From assembly GCA_046757965.1 (NCBI GenBank), contig JBHHZI010000070.1, forward strand, positions 1 to 15,926: a DNA stretch of 15,926 nt. Reading direction: 5' to 3'. The notes beneath the pieces were generated by a model, which worked only from the letters and a program-made list of their open reading frames with translations, was not told the origin of the DNA and searched no databases. This DNA is from JBHHZI01 sp046757965. GTDB taxonomy: Bacteria; Acidobacteriota; Polarisedimenticolia; SMYD01. How positions within the stretch are numbered: the first letter of the stretch is position 1; every line of letters begins with the position of its first letter. This document shows positions 1 through 7,141 of the stretch, piece by piece. The position numbers were made by a program, and so were the translations under genes.

Positions 1-325
1 CCGCATGTTCGCTCGGCGTGCGCTTGACGGTGCAACCTTCCCGCTCGCAGATCGAGACGAGAGCGGCCTCGAAGCCTGGCCTCTTTGCAATCATGCCGGC
101 GCGATCCACCGAGCCCACATAGTTGATATCGATATCGACCGACATACGCGGGACATCAAGATGCAAGATGTTCAGCGCCGTGCCTCCCTTGAGCAGCCAC
201 TCACCCTCGGTGGTCGGGTGACGGTCGAGCCGCCGCAGGATGTTGCAGAGCCGCAAGACCTTCTCGACGGCGACGGTGCGAAACCCGCACCGCAGCGATA
301 CCTGTTCCACCCGGCTGCGCTTCAT
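1..325 (-). CDS. abiEii: AbiEii/AbiGii-type nucleotidyltransferase toxin, N-terminal part (runs off left edge)
   Basis: The first 108 codons of a gene that continues beyond base 1. The product is the toxin half of a type IV (AbiE) toxin-antitoxin pair, a family of DNA-polymerase-beta-like nucleotidyltransferases acting in the cytoplasm. Seen directly: a KGGTALN motif near residues 45-51 followed by RMSVDIDIN near residues 59-67. This matches the family's GG-T-AL and S-x-DxD nucleotidyltransferase signature, with D62 and D64 as likely metal ligands. The start ATG (325-323) overlaps the stop of the upstream gene as ATGA, which implies translational coupling to the antitoxin. The C-terminal half is outside the window, so intactness cannot be judged. 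Solitary nucleotidyltransferases with the same motif exist, but the AbiEi partner makes the call fairly safe. Confidence 0.85.
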   Translation of the reverse strand, partial: MKRSRVEQVSLRCGFRTVAVEKVLRLCNILRRLDRHPTTEGEWLLKGGTALNILHLDVPRMSVDIDINYVGSVDRAGMIAKRPGFEAALVSICEREGCTVKRTPSEHA

Positions 326-1101
326 CTTGCCCCCGTTTCCTCGGGCGGCCCCACAAGCTCCCCCGGAACGATCAGGTTCCAGCGGCGGTTCAGCCGACCG
401 CCCAGCCTCCGCTCCATGTGCACGGCCTGCCTCGGGCGTCGGGCTCGCAAGGCTTCCAGGGTCGAGACGGGGACCGCCAGCTCTTCTTGCCGTGACTCCA
501 GGAAGTAGCCCACCCGCGCCGCTACCCGGGTGCTCTTCAATGCGAGCACGTAGTCGAGCAGCGCCACCGGATCGATTGCCGGCAGACCAGCAAGCGAACG
601 CCAGACCTCTTCCACACCGCCTGCCAGCCCGGGTCGATCCAGCACATCGACGGCGGTGCGCTCCAGGCTCGTCACGCGCGACTCGAGCCCATCGCGCTCG
701 TGGGTCTCGATCCAGGCCTCGCCGCCATCGGCCGCAAGCTGCGCCCTGGGCCTGACCGGCACCAGATCTCGCCCGCGATAAGTGACCGCCTTGACCCCGG
801 TCCAGGTGACGAAGTGAAACCGCTCGAAGAGGCTCTGGGCGCTACCATGCACTTCCAATGCCGTGTGGTAGGCAGCGGCCGCATCGGGCGCCATGCGCGC
901 CGCCAGGGTTGCATAGTCTGGTAGCGCCTCGCCCGGCCCCGAGCGCACAAAAAGTCCCCGCTTCACCGGTTCAATGCGCCCCTGCTGTCGCCAGCGGGCA
1001 AGAGTGCGATCCATGGTGGCCGCAGATCGTCCGGGGAGGGCGGCGAACAGCTCCGCCCGGGTGAAGACCCGGTGGGAAGCGAGGAATCGATCAGGAAACA
1101 T
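322..1101 (-). CDS. abiEi: AbiEi-family antitoxin / transcriptional regulator of a type IV toxin-antitoxin system
   Basis: A 259-residue protein expected to neutralise the downstream nucleotidyltransferase and to repress its own promoter. Residues 1 to about 50 form a winged helix-turn-helix (VFTRAELFAAL, then MDRTLARWRQQGRIEPVKRG with a wing ending in GLFV), typical of the AbiEi N-terminal domain. The remainder fits the AbiEi C-terminal domain, including YHTALEVHG near 78-86 and TSLERTAVDVLDRP near 145-158, where SLERTAVD is characteristic. Length is usual for the family. The ATG at 1101-1099 follows a GGAGATGGA purine stretch on the minus strand. The stop overlaps abiEii by four bases. A 24-base inverted repeat (1117-1140) lies just upstream and is a plausible operator. 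In this family the two proteins are thought to act without direct contact, so neutralisation is inferred from the family. Confidence 0.85.
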   Translation of the reverse strand: MFPDRFLASHRVFTRAELFAALPGRSAATMDRTLARWRQQGRIEPVKRGLFVRSGPGEALPDYATLAARMAPDAAAAYHTALEVHGSAQSLFERFHFVTWTGVKAVTYRGRDLVPVRPRAQLAADGGEAWIETHERDGLESRVTSLERTAVDVLDRPGLAGGVEEVWRSLAGLPAIDPVALLDYVLALKSTRVAARVGYFLESRQEELAVPVSTLEALRARRPRQAVHMERRLGGRLNRRWNLIVPGELVGPPEETGAR

Positions 1102-1116
1102 GGCATTCCATCTCCA

Positions 1117-1156
1117 TAACTGGACAAAAACTACCAGTTACGGCGTTTTTATGCAA
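1117..1156 (-). promoter_or_regulatory. Candidate abiE promoter with inverted-repeat operator
   Basis: Bases 1117-1123 (TAACTGG) and 1134-1140 (CCAGTTA) are perfect 7-base inverted arms around a 10-base spacer, 16 bases upstream of the abiEi start. On the minus strand, TTGCAT (1156-1151) and TAGTTT (1133-1128) are 17 bases apart and could be a weak -35/-10 pair. The putative -10 would then sit inside the repeat. AbiEi proteins are known to autorepress by binding inverted repeats in their promoters, so an operator here is reasonable. The -35/-10 match is poor, so the repeat is the firmer part of the call. Confidence 0.45.
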
Positions 1157-1166
1157 GGACGACCGG

Positions 1167-1301
1167 ATGCTCTCCGTGATCACGGTGCAAGACCGCAAGT
1201 ACCCGCTCAGTCGAACAGCCCCCCTGCTGGTCCGGCTGGCCGTGGGCCGGCGGCTCGGCCTGAGCATCGAGAACGAAGCTGCTGTTGAGTATTACGGATA
1301 G
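1167..1301 (+). CDS. Possible small protein of 44 residues, unknown
   Basis: A short reading frame divergent from abiEi. It has an AAGGA Shine-Dalgarno-like sequence (within 1154-1160) seven bases before the ATG at 1167 and ends in TAG at 1301. The product would begin MLSVITVQDRKYPLSRTAPL and end ENEAAVEYYG, with a Leu/Arg-rich middle. I recognise no domain. It may be a genuine small protein, the relic of a longer gene, or chance. The good ribosome site is the only positive evidence, and GC-rich DNA gives many accidental frames. Confidence 0.25.
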   Translation: MLSVITVQDRKYPLSRTAPLLVRLAVGRRLGLSIENEAAVEYYG

Positions 1302-1406
1302 CGCCAGGGTGAGGCGATATCTTGTGTGCGAAGGCGGTTTAGTGAGTGATTGGGGAGCAGGTCGCGTGACAGGGCGCGGATCGAGGTTCGAGAGTTGGTT
1401 GCACCA

Positions 1407-2294
1407 CTAATCAGCCGGTGCCAGGTAGTGAATCGGGCGGAGCGGGAGCAGCCGTCGCTGCGCTTCGGGAATGCGGTCATAGTGCTCGACCCATAGATCG
1501 AAGAGACGATTCAGATCGACAAGCATCATCTTTCTCTTCTCCTGGCTCCGGACCTCGGCTTCCGCGTCCCGCGTGAAACCGCCGGTCGATACAAACAGCC
1601 CGATGTCATCTTCCGCCAGTATCCCAATGAATGATCGCACGCTCTCGGAATTGATCTTGTCGGCCCGGCGCTTGACCTGCACCTTGATTCGAGGTCCGGA
1701 CACGCCGAGTGGATCGGTATGGGCGATGATGTCCACCCCGCGGTCAGGGCCTGGGGGCGAAACCCAATTCACATGGTAGCCCATGCCGCGAAGCAGTCCG
1801 GAGACAAGGTCCTGGAAGTCATACGGATTCATTCTACCCAGATGAGACTGGATCCTCGACCAGGCGGTCTCCTCGGCCTCTTCCAGCAAGCTGGCATCAT
1901 CTGGCTGCTCACCATTACCAGCCTCCTCGCCGCCGTCCTTGTCTGGCTGCCCCTTCGCCCATTCGTTGTAGAGTCGAGTCGCCTCTCGCTGAAACTCTTC
2001 GGGGCTGGTGTGGGCTTGGTAAGCCTTGCGGCCCTCGTCCGTGAGCGACCAGGTCCCTTTCTCCTTTTCGAGCCAACCGGCCTTGACGGACACAATCGTC
2101 GAAAAGCGAACGATGTTGTCGTATCTCCGTCTGTTCGTGGACGGGTACAATCCACGCTCGAATTCCGTCGGCGGCACCTCCACTTCGAGTCGTTCTAGAA
2201 TCTTCTTGACCTGAAGCCCCTCCGGTTCGTCTAGCAGAATCCTGAAGACTCCACGGACGAGTTCACCCGTGCGCTTGATCGTCGTCTCTGGCAT
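1407..2294 (-). CDS. Mrr-like restriction endonuclease (winged-helix N-terminal domain plus Mrr_cat nuclease domain)
   Basis: A 295-residue type IV restriction-type protein, expected to cut modified foreign DNA. Residues 1-95 look like the Mrr N-terminal winged-helix domain (ending GTWSLTDEGRKAY). Residues 96-143 are a charged, probably flexible linker. Residues 155-275 form the PD-(D/E)xK nuclease fold: FQDLVSGLLRGMGY at 160-173, GVDII at 186-190 with catalytic D188, and KVQVKRR at 204-210 giving the QxK pair Q206/K208. GLFVSTGGFTRDA at 232-244 is the usual conserved strand and turn. The ATG at 2294 has a strong GGAGGAGG site about seven bases away. Mrr-like proteins vary in target, so which DNA modification is recognised is unknown. 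It sits next to the AbiE pair on the same strand, consistent with a small defence cluster, but a gap of about 300 bases makes a shared transcript uncertain. Confidence 0.85.
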   Translation of the reverse strand: MPETTIKRTGELVRGVFRILLDEPEGLQVKKILERLEVEVPPTEFERGLYPSTNRRRYDNIVRFSTIVSVKAGWLEKEKGTWSLTDEGRKAYQAHTSPEEFQREATRLYNEWAKGQPDKDGGEEAGNGEQPDDASLLEEAEETAWSRIQSHLGRMNPYDFQDLVSGLLRGMGYHVNWVSPPGPDRGVDIIAHTDPLGVSGPRIKVQVKRRADKINSESVRSFIGILAEDDIGLFVSTGGFTRDAEAEVRSQEKRKMMLVDLNRLFDLWVEHYDRIPEAQRRLLPLRPIHYLAPAD

Positions 2295-2596
2295 TCTCGA
2301 GCCTCCTCCATTTCCAGACGCGGGCTCACACTCGTGACCGGGCCAATCGACCAGAACGAGAAGCTTCCTCAGTCCGCGCAGAAACAGGTGGATGTCTGGG
2401 TGGCCGTTGCCGCGTCCCCATCAGTCTAGACGTTCCCCGGCGGATGGGGACCACGTCTGCACGACGGCTGCTGCATCCAGGGATGCTCGGCAGCCGGCGC
2501 GCCGGGCGGCACGCCGCCGGGCGCCACGCCGCTCGGCGGTCGGTGCCCGAAGCCCAGGAAGGGCGCCGGACTATGGAATTGGGCAGCCAGCAGCCC
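2295..2596. other. Intergenic region with GC-rich palindromes
   Basis: About 300 bases between the kinase stop and the Mrr start, both on the minus strand. No convincing gene. It contains CCGGCGCGCCGG (2494-2505, a perfect 12-base palindrome) followed by GGCGGC-AC-GCCGCC (2505-2518) and further CGCC/GGCG repeats to about 2540. This block could fold into stable hairpins and might slow polymerase coming from the kinase gene, but no T-run follows on the minus strand. It is not a convincing intrinsic terminator. I see no clear promoter for the Mrr gene. Confidence 0.35.
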
Positions 2597-5005
2597 TCAC
2601 GTTGCGCCCATCGCCGTGGTGATCACCTGGCGGACGTCGCCGTAGCCGGCACAACGACGGACCTCGTCCAGGACGGGATCGGTGTCGAGGACACGAACGT
2701 CACACCAGCCGGAGCCGACCACCTTCCCCAGACAGCCCAGCGCCTCCTCGTTGCGCCCGGCAACGGCGTGGTATCTCGCCAGCTCCAGGTTGATGTCGGC
2801 GTCCGTTCCCTCCCACACCCAGTTGAAGTCATACCCACTGCGCTGTCGAAACAGATCGGTCGCCTCCTCCAGCGACTTCCGCTCCTCCGGCATCATGCCC
2901 AGTCGATGGAAGCAGCGAGCCATGCCCAGCCGGCCGCGGATGAGGATCCAGCCGAGGCCGAGCGAGTGTCGGTTCTCCATCACCTGCCGGCAGGCCCGCC
3001 GGTATTCGACCAGCGCGTCGTCCTCGCGCCGCTTCCCGAAGTAGGCATCGCCACGACCGCAGTAGGAAAGGGCTGCCACTGCCGCCGCGTAGACATGATC
3101 TTCGTTGCTCAGCAGTTCGAGGGAGAGATCGTAGAACTCGAGTGCGCCGTCGAAGTCGTCCTGCCGCATGCGAAGAAGCCCGAGGAGGGCATGCGCGCCC
3201 ACGAACCGTGCCAGCTCGTGGTCTCCCGTCCGCTCGATCTCTGCCGCGCGTTCGAGCGCCGGCTGCGCCGCTTCAAGGTTCCCCCGGAACAGGTGAGAAA
3301 AGCCGAGCAACTGGTGCGCGGCCTGATACCGGGGCGCGAGGCGGGTCGCCTCCAGAAAGTGATCCGACGCCTCGCGGGCCAGGGGTTCGGGTCCGCGGCC
3401 TGACTGCATCAGGAAAGCGCACCCCAGGAAATAGTGTGCCGTTGCAGCCCCTGGCTCCTGAGCTACGGCACGCCGGCCCGTCACCACGGCTTCTCCGAAC
3501 CGACCGGCCCGCGAGTAGCAGTAGGTCAGCCACATGTAGGACTCCCCCACCTCGGGGTCGATGGCCACCGCCTTCTGGAGGTGGGAGATCGCCGCCTCGA
3601 GATCGGCGGGATCGGTGGTGGAGATGTACTTCATCGCTCGCATCTGCCCGAGACCGGCATGGGCCGGCGCGTAGCCGGGATCGATATCGACCGCCTGTTG
3701 CAGGAATCCTCTTGCCTTGCCGAGACTGGACGGCGTCATATCCTGGATCTGGCGGCGGCCACGCGCGTAACACTCGTAAGCCTGGATTTCCTCGGTGCCG
3801 GGTTTGCCGATCCGGTCGAGATGCACGCCCGAGGTCGGGACGTTCAAGACGTCGATCATCTCTCTGACGATCCGATCCTGGAGATCGAAGATCTTGCCGA
3901 GGCTCCCGTCGACCTTGACCGATTCCACGACCTCTCCGCGCACCATGTCCAGACACTCGACCGTGATCCGGATGGCGTTCCCCTGCCGTTGAAAGCGACC
4001 CGCCACGATCCAGTCCACTCCGAGCTGACGACCGAGACCCACGTGATCACTCTGGTCTCCATCCTTCTGTCGCGCCTTCACGGCCCGGAACACATTGTCT
4101 CGACTGACCAGCGTCAACGAAGGAATCCTTTTCAGATCCACGGCAACCGTCTCGGCGATGCCCGTGCACAGCCAGTCAACCTCCGGATCCCGGACGACAT
4201 TGACAAAGTCGGGAACGGCGACGGAGCGCGTGCGCGTGTCCCCGGGACGGCCGCGCTCCCGCGGCTCGGGGTACCGTCCTTCGACGAACTCGCGACGCAG
4301 GTCGATCAGCTCCTGACACAGTTCATCTGCCGTGGAACAGCGCCTCTCCGGATTCTTTTCGAGACAGCGTTCGACGATCCGCTCGACACCCGCGGGGAGG
4401 TCCGGCCTGGTCGATGTGAGCGAACGCGGGGCGTCCCGCAAGATCGAGGCAACCAGCTCGGCCATGGTCTTCCCGTGGAATGGCCGGTGACCGACTGCCA
4501 TCTCGTGCAACACGATCCCCAGGGCGAACAGGTCGGAGCGATGGTCAACCTCCAGTCCCTGCACCTGCTCGGGCGACATGTAGGGAAAGGTCCCGATGAC
4601 CGCGCCGCCTTCTGTCTCCGTGGGAGATGCCACGGTCTCGTGCCGGACGACCTGTCCGGGCGCAAGCGTGGTCGCCTCGGACAGATCCGCTGGCGCCCAT
4701 CCTCTGGCCAGTCCGAAATCCAGGACCTTCACCCGTCCGTCGTCAGTCATCATGATGTTGCGAGGTTTCAGGTCACGATGAGTGATTCCCTGGCGGTGCG
4801 CCGCGGCCAGCGCTTCACACAACGGCACGGCAAGGTCGAAGAACGGAATCACTTCCATTCCCTTCTCCGGGATCAACCTGTCGACCGTCCGGCCCTCCAC
4901 GTACTCCATGGTCAGGAAGTCGATGCCGTCCGCATTGTCGACCGAATACAGGGTCACGATGTTCGGATGATTGAGCGCGGCCACGATGCGGGCCTCACGG
5001 CGCAA
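2597..5005 (-). CDS. Serine/threonine protein kinase with TolB-like domain and TPRs, main open part (N-lobe start separated by in-frame TGA)
   Basis: An 802-codon open frame encoding most of a cytoplasmic Hanks-type kinase. In the numbering of this open frame: REARIV with the alpha-C glutamate at residue 4, NHPNIVTLY at 12-20, HRDLKPRNIM at 76-85 (catalytic D78), LDFGLA at 95-100 (D96), and SPEQV at 144-148 in place of APE. The kinase domain ends near 240. Residues 257-390 resemble the TolB-like/FlgO-type domain often attached to such kinases (SVAVPDF, WLCTGIAETVAVDL, VDWIVAGRF). From about 410 to the end are tetratricopeptide repeats. I see no transmembrane segment. The glycine loop and catalytic lysine are missing from this frame. 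They lie upstream at 5009-5173, in the same frame but beyond a TGA at 5008-5006. The frame begins at a TTG directly after that stop, with no good ribosome site. Unless the stop is a sequencing error or is read through, this gene is a pseudogene or makes an inactive product. Confidence 0.8.
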   Translation of the reverse strand: MRREARIVAALNHPNIVTLYSVDNADGIDFLTMEYVEGRTVDRLIPEKGMEVIPFFDLAVPLCEALAAAHRQGITHRDLKPRNIMMTDDGRVKVLDFGLARGWAPADLSEATTLAPGQVVRHETVASPTETEGGAVIGTFPYMSPEQVQGLEVDHRSDLFALGIVLHEMAVGHRPFHGKTMAELVASILRDAPRSLTSTRPDLPAGVERIVERCLEKNPERRCSTADELCQELIDLRREFVEGRYPEPRERGRPGDTRTRSVAVPDFVNVVRDPEVDWLCTGIAETVAVDLKRIPSLTLVSRDNVFRAVKARQKDGDQSDHVGLGRQLGVDWIVAGRFQRQGNAIRITVECLDMVRGEVVESVKVDGSLGKIFDLQDRIVREMIDVLNVPTSGVHLDRIGKPGTEEIQAYECYARGRRQIQDMTPSSLGKARGFLQQAVDIDPGYAPAHAGLGQMRAMKYISTTDPADLEAAISHLQKAVAIDPEVGESYMWLTYCYSRAGRFGEAVVTGRRAVAQEPGAATAHYFLGCAFLMQSGRGPEPLAREASDHFLEATRLAPRYQAAHQLLGFSHLFRGNLEAAQPALERAAEIERTGDHELARFVGAHALLGLLRMRQDDFDGALEFYDLSLELLSNEDHVYAAAVAALSYCGRGDAYFGKRREDDALVEYRRACRQVMENRHSLGLGWILIRGRLGMARCFHRLGMMPEERKSLEEATDLFRQRSGYDFNWVWEGTDADINLELARYHAVAGRNEEALGCLGKVVGSGWCDVRVLDTDPVLDEVRRCAGYGDVRQVITTAMGAT

Positions 5006-5173
5006 TCACCGGAGGCGATGTTCCTGTCCCGCGACTTCCTCACGCAGCGTCTTCAGGGCAACTTTACGCCCGAGCCGAACGTCACGCGCCAGGTACACCT
5101 CGCCCATGCCTCCGGCCCCGAGCATCGCGAGGATCTCGTACGGGCCAAGGCGAGTGTGTGGCAGCAACGTCAC
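5006..5173 (-). pseudogene. Detached N-terminal fragment of the same serine/threonine kinase (GTG start, then in-frame TGA)
   Basis: Translating the minus strand from GTG at 5173-5171 gives 55 residues, then TGA at 5008-5006, then the long open frame without a shift. The fragment contains TRLGPYEIL, the glycine-rich loop GAGGMGEV at residues 19-26 and VALK with the ATP-anchoring lysine K41. These are the standard first three strands of a bacterial Hanks-type kinase. The residues around the stop read HRLR-stop-LRREARIV. Homologous kinases usually have arginine or a similar residue at this position, so one C-to-T change of CGA would explain it. An in-frame TAG lies 13 codons upstream of the GTG, limiting the start. 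The ribosome site is weak. Other genes here end in TGA and contain none internally, so a reassigned code is unlikely. Confidence 0.75.
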
Positions 5174-5281
5174 GATGCATTCCGGGAACCGCGAATCAGT
5201 CCACCCCTACAGGAGGATCCACGATCGCCAAGGTGGCCATCGCCCTGCCACGGGCCGGCGGATCCGTCCCGAAAGTACGCC

Positions 5282-6823
5282 CTACAGTCGATCGGTGCTC
5301 CGGATGAATGCGGCCACGTCCGCCTTGAACTGCTTCAGGGATGGCGGGTGCAGGTACATCATGTGTCCGGCCTGGTAGTACTTCATGTGGACGTGGTCCT
5401 GGAGTTCCGGCGCCAGGCCCAGGTGGTCCATGGTGTACTCGGTGGCAAAGAACGGGGTCGCCAGATCGAAGTAGCCGTTGAGCACCAGAACCTCGAGGTT
5501 CGGGTTGTAGCCCATGGCGTGGGCCAGATCCACGCCGGTGTTGGGCAGCCCGGGCACGGGAAAGCGCACCCCGGGCATCTGGTGCTTGAATTCCCAGGTC
5601 CGGAACAGGCCCCGGGCGCTGACATTGTACGTCTTGCCCTGGCCGAACTCCAGGTCGTGGTGCAGGTAGTTCATGAACGCGGCCGTGAAGGCCGGACTGA
5701 TGGCGGCACTCTGCGGATCGTAGTTGGCCTCCTCGCCCAGCAGGTTGAAGCTGACGCCGGTGAAGCGGGAGTCGAGGCGGCCCACGGTCTTGCCGTGCTG
5801 CCGCAGCAGTTCCTTGGTGAACTGGCCCTCGCTGACCCGGAGATTCGCCTTGTCCCAGTAATCCGCGCTCAGGCCCGTGTAGCGCGACAGCTTCGCCACG
5901 ACCGCGGCACGCTCCTCGCCCTGCAGCCGGTCCCCCTTCTGCAGGGCGAACATGTACTCACCGGCACAGAACGCCCGGACCTCACCGAGGAATGCTCCCA
6001 GATCGTCGGGCCTGTCCTTCAGAGCCTTCTGGTACCAGGCGACCGCCGCATACGTCGGCACGAAGAGCCGGTAGGCTTCATCGTTGCCGGGGATGGTGAT
6101 GGCGGTGGCCGCATCGACGAACACCGACACCAGGATCACGCCGTTGAACGCCATGCCGTTCCGGGTCTGCAGGTAGTCCACGACACCCGCTGAACGCATG
6201 GTGCCATAGCTCTCTCCGAGAAGGTACTTGGGTGAGTTCCAGCGCTCGTTATCGTTGACGTACTGATAGATGAACTGACTCACCGACTTGATGTCCTTGT
6301 CGACTCCCCAGAAGTCCTCGTTCTTGGCCTTCCCCACCGGGCGGCTCAGCCCGGTGCCGACGGGATCGATCATCACCAGATCGGTGACATCGATGATGCT
6401 GAACTCGTTGTCCACCACGTCATAAGGAGGCGGCGGCGTCGACTCGGCGTCGGCGGTGAGGATGCGGCGCGGGCCGAGCGTGCCCATGTGCAGCCAGATG
6501 GATGACGACCCCGGGCCGCCGTTGTAGGCGAAGGTGATGGGGCGCCGGCTCGCATCCTTCACCCCTTGCTTCGTGTAGGCGACGTAGCCGAAACGCGCGA
6601 TGGGTTCGTCCTTCTCATCGCGCAGGATCAAGGTGCCCGCGGTGGCGGTGTAGGCAAGCGTCGTCCCGCCCATGCGGATGCTGTGCTCGGTGACCGATTG
6701 CTCCGCCTCGGGTGGCGGCGTCGGCGCCTTGGCCTCTTCGGCCGCTCCCTTCTCCTCCGCCGCCCATGGGCCGGCGAGAAACACGCATTGCAGAGCCAGA
6801 CATGAAAGCAGCAGCTTCTTCAT
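5282..6823 (-). CDS. Secreted serine carboxypeptidase, peptidase family S10
   Basis: A 513-residue exported peptidase with the alpha/beta-hydrolase fold, predicted to remove C-terminal residues from peptides in the periplasm or outside the cell. Start chosen at ATG 6823-6821, because GAGGA lies seven bases upstream and the product then begins with a clean signal peptide (MKKLLLSCLALQCVFLAG, cleavage near AWA/AEE). A longer frame from 6907 would bury it. Family signatures: NGGPGSSS at residues 101-108 (oxyanion region), GESYGT with nucleophile S205, NGYFDLATPF with D453, and AGHMMYLHPPS with H487. A Pro/Glu/Ala-rich stretch follows the signal. Length is normal for bacterial S10 members, which are common in Acidobacteriota and some Proteobacteria. 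Its stop is 108 bases upstream of the kinase GTG on the same strand, so a shared transcript is possible but unproven. The call is firm; the natural substrate is unknown. Confidence 0.92.
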   Translation of the reverse strand: MKKLLLSCLALQCVFLAGPWAAEEKGAAEEAKAPTPPPEAEQSVTEHSIRMGGTTLAYTATAGTLILRDEKDEPIARFGYVAYTKQGVKDASRRPITFAYNGGPGSSSIWLHMGTLGPRRILTADAESTPPPPYDVVDNEFSIIDVTDLVMIDPVGTGLSRPVGKAKNEDFWGVDKDIKSVSQFIYQYVNDNERWNSPKYLLGESYGTMRSAGVVDYLQTRNGMAFNGVILVSVFVDAATAITIPGNDEAYRLFVPTYAAVAWYQKALKDRPDDLGAFLGEVRAFCAGEYMFALQKGDRLQGEERAAVVAKLSRYTGLSADYWDKANLRVSEGQFTKELLRQHGKTVGRLDSRFTGVSFNLLGEEANYDPQSAAISPAFTAAFMNYLHHDLEFGQGKTYNVSARGLFRTWEFKHQMPGVRFPVPGLPNTGVDLAHAMGYNPNLEVLVLNGYFDLATPFFATEYTMDHLGLAPELQDHVHMKYYQAGHMMYLHPPSLKQFKADVAAFIRSTDRL

Positions 6824-7141
6824 CTTGTCATCCTCAGGTCGCGAAGCATGGTGGGAGAGACACGCTGGAGCCACAGCACCTGCGGGATCTGTTCCGGCGT
6901 AGACCACCGCCGCCGCAGGAGGGCGCGGGTCAGCCTAACCCAGGATCCGTGCCCGATCAAGGATTCACCAGGGGCACGATGGATCATCGCCCGGCCGAGG
7001 GTCCACAGAGCGCCCAGCAGATGCCGCCGGCAGTCGACGGGGCGGATTCACCTGGCGGCGCCGGATGATGCCGGTGACATCATTCGCCTGGGCGGGCGGA
7101 TCGGCTATCGTGGGAGCGCACCAGCATGGGGAGGGTCCGGC
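6824..7141. other. Divergent intergenic region between the S10 peptidase and the SLOG-like gene
   Basis: About 318 bases that must hold both promoters. For the plus strand, TTCGCC (7083-7088) and TATCGT (7106-7111) are 17 bases apart and lie about 30 bases before the GTG at 7142. For the minus strand, TTGATC (6960-6955) and TAGGCT (6937-6932) are 17 bases apart and about 110 bases before the peptidase start. Both matches are weak. ATGATG (7065-7070) and CATCAT (7078-7083) form a 6-base inverted repeat next to the plus-strand candidate and might be a regulator site. Frames extending into this region from both genes lack sensible starts or protein character. Confidence 0.3.

Noticed and set aside
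2494..2540. GC-rich palindromes as an intrinsic terminator for the kinase gene
   Set aside because: No T-run follows on the minus strand, and such GC palindromes arise easily in this composition. Kept only as a description of the gap.
5006..5008. TGA in the kinase gene as selenocysteine or a reassigned codon
   Set aside because: The homologous position is not a cysteine site, the frame is a Hanks kinase with no known selenoprotein members, and other genes in the window use TGA as their normal stop with none inside.
3434..6193. Long plus-strand open frame (919 codons) opposite the kinase and peptidase genes
   Set aside because: It covers two well-supported minus-strand genes and part of the gap between them. 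The translation is His/Arg/Val-rich and shows no domains.
6824..6907. Upstream start of the S10 peptidase (28 extra codons)
   Set aside because: It would place polar sequence in front of a clean signal peptide, whereas ATG at 6823 has its own well-spaced GAGGA.
6848..7141. Upstream extension of the SLOG-like protein by 98 codons
   Set aside because: No ribosome site, low-complexity Arg/Pro/Ala-rich sequence, and a very good GGAGGG site before the internal GTG at 7142.
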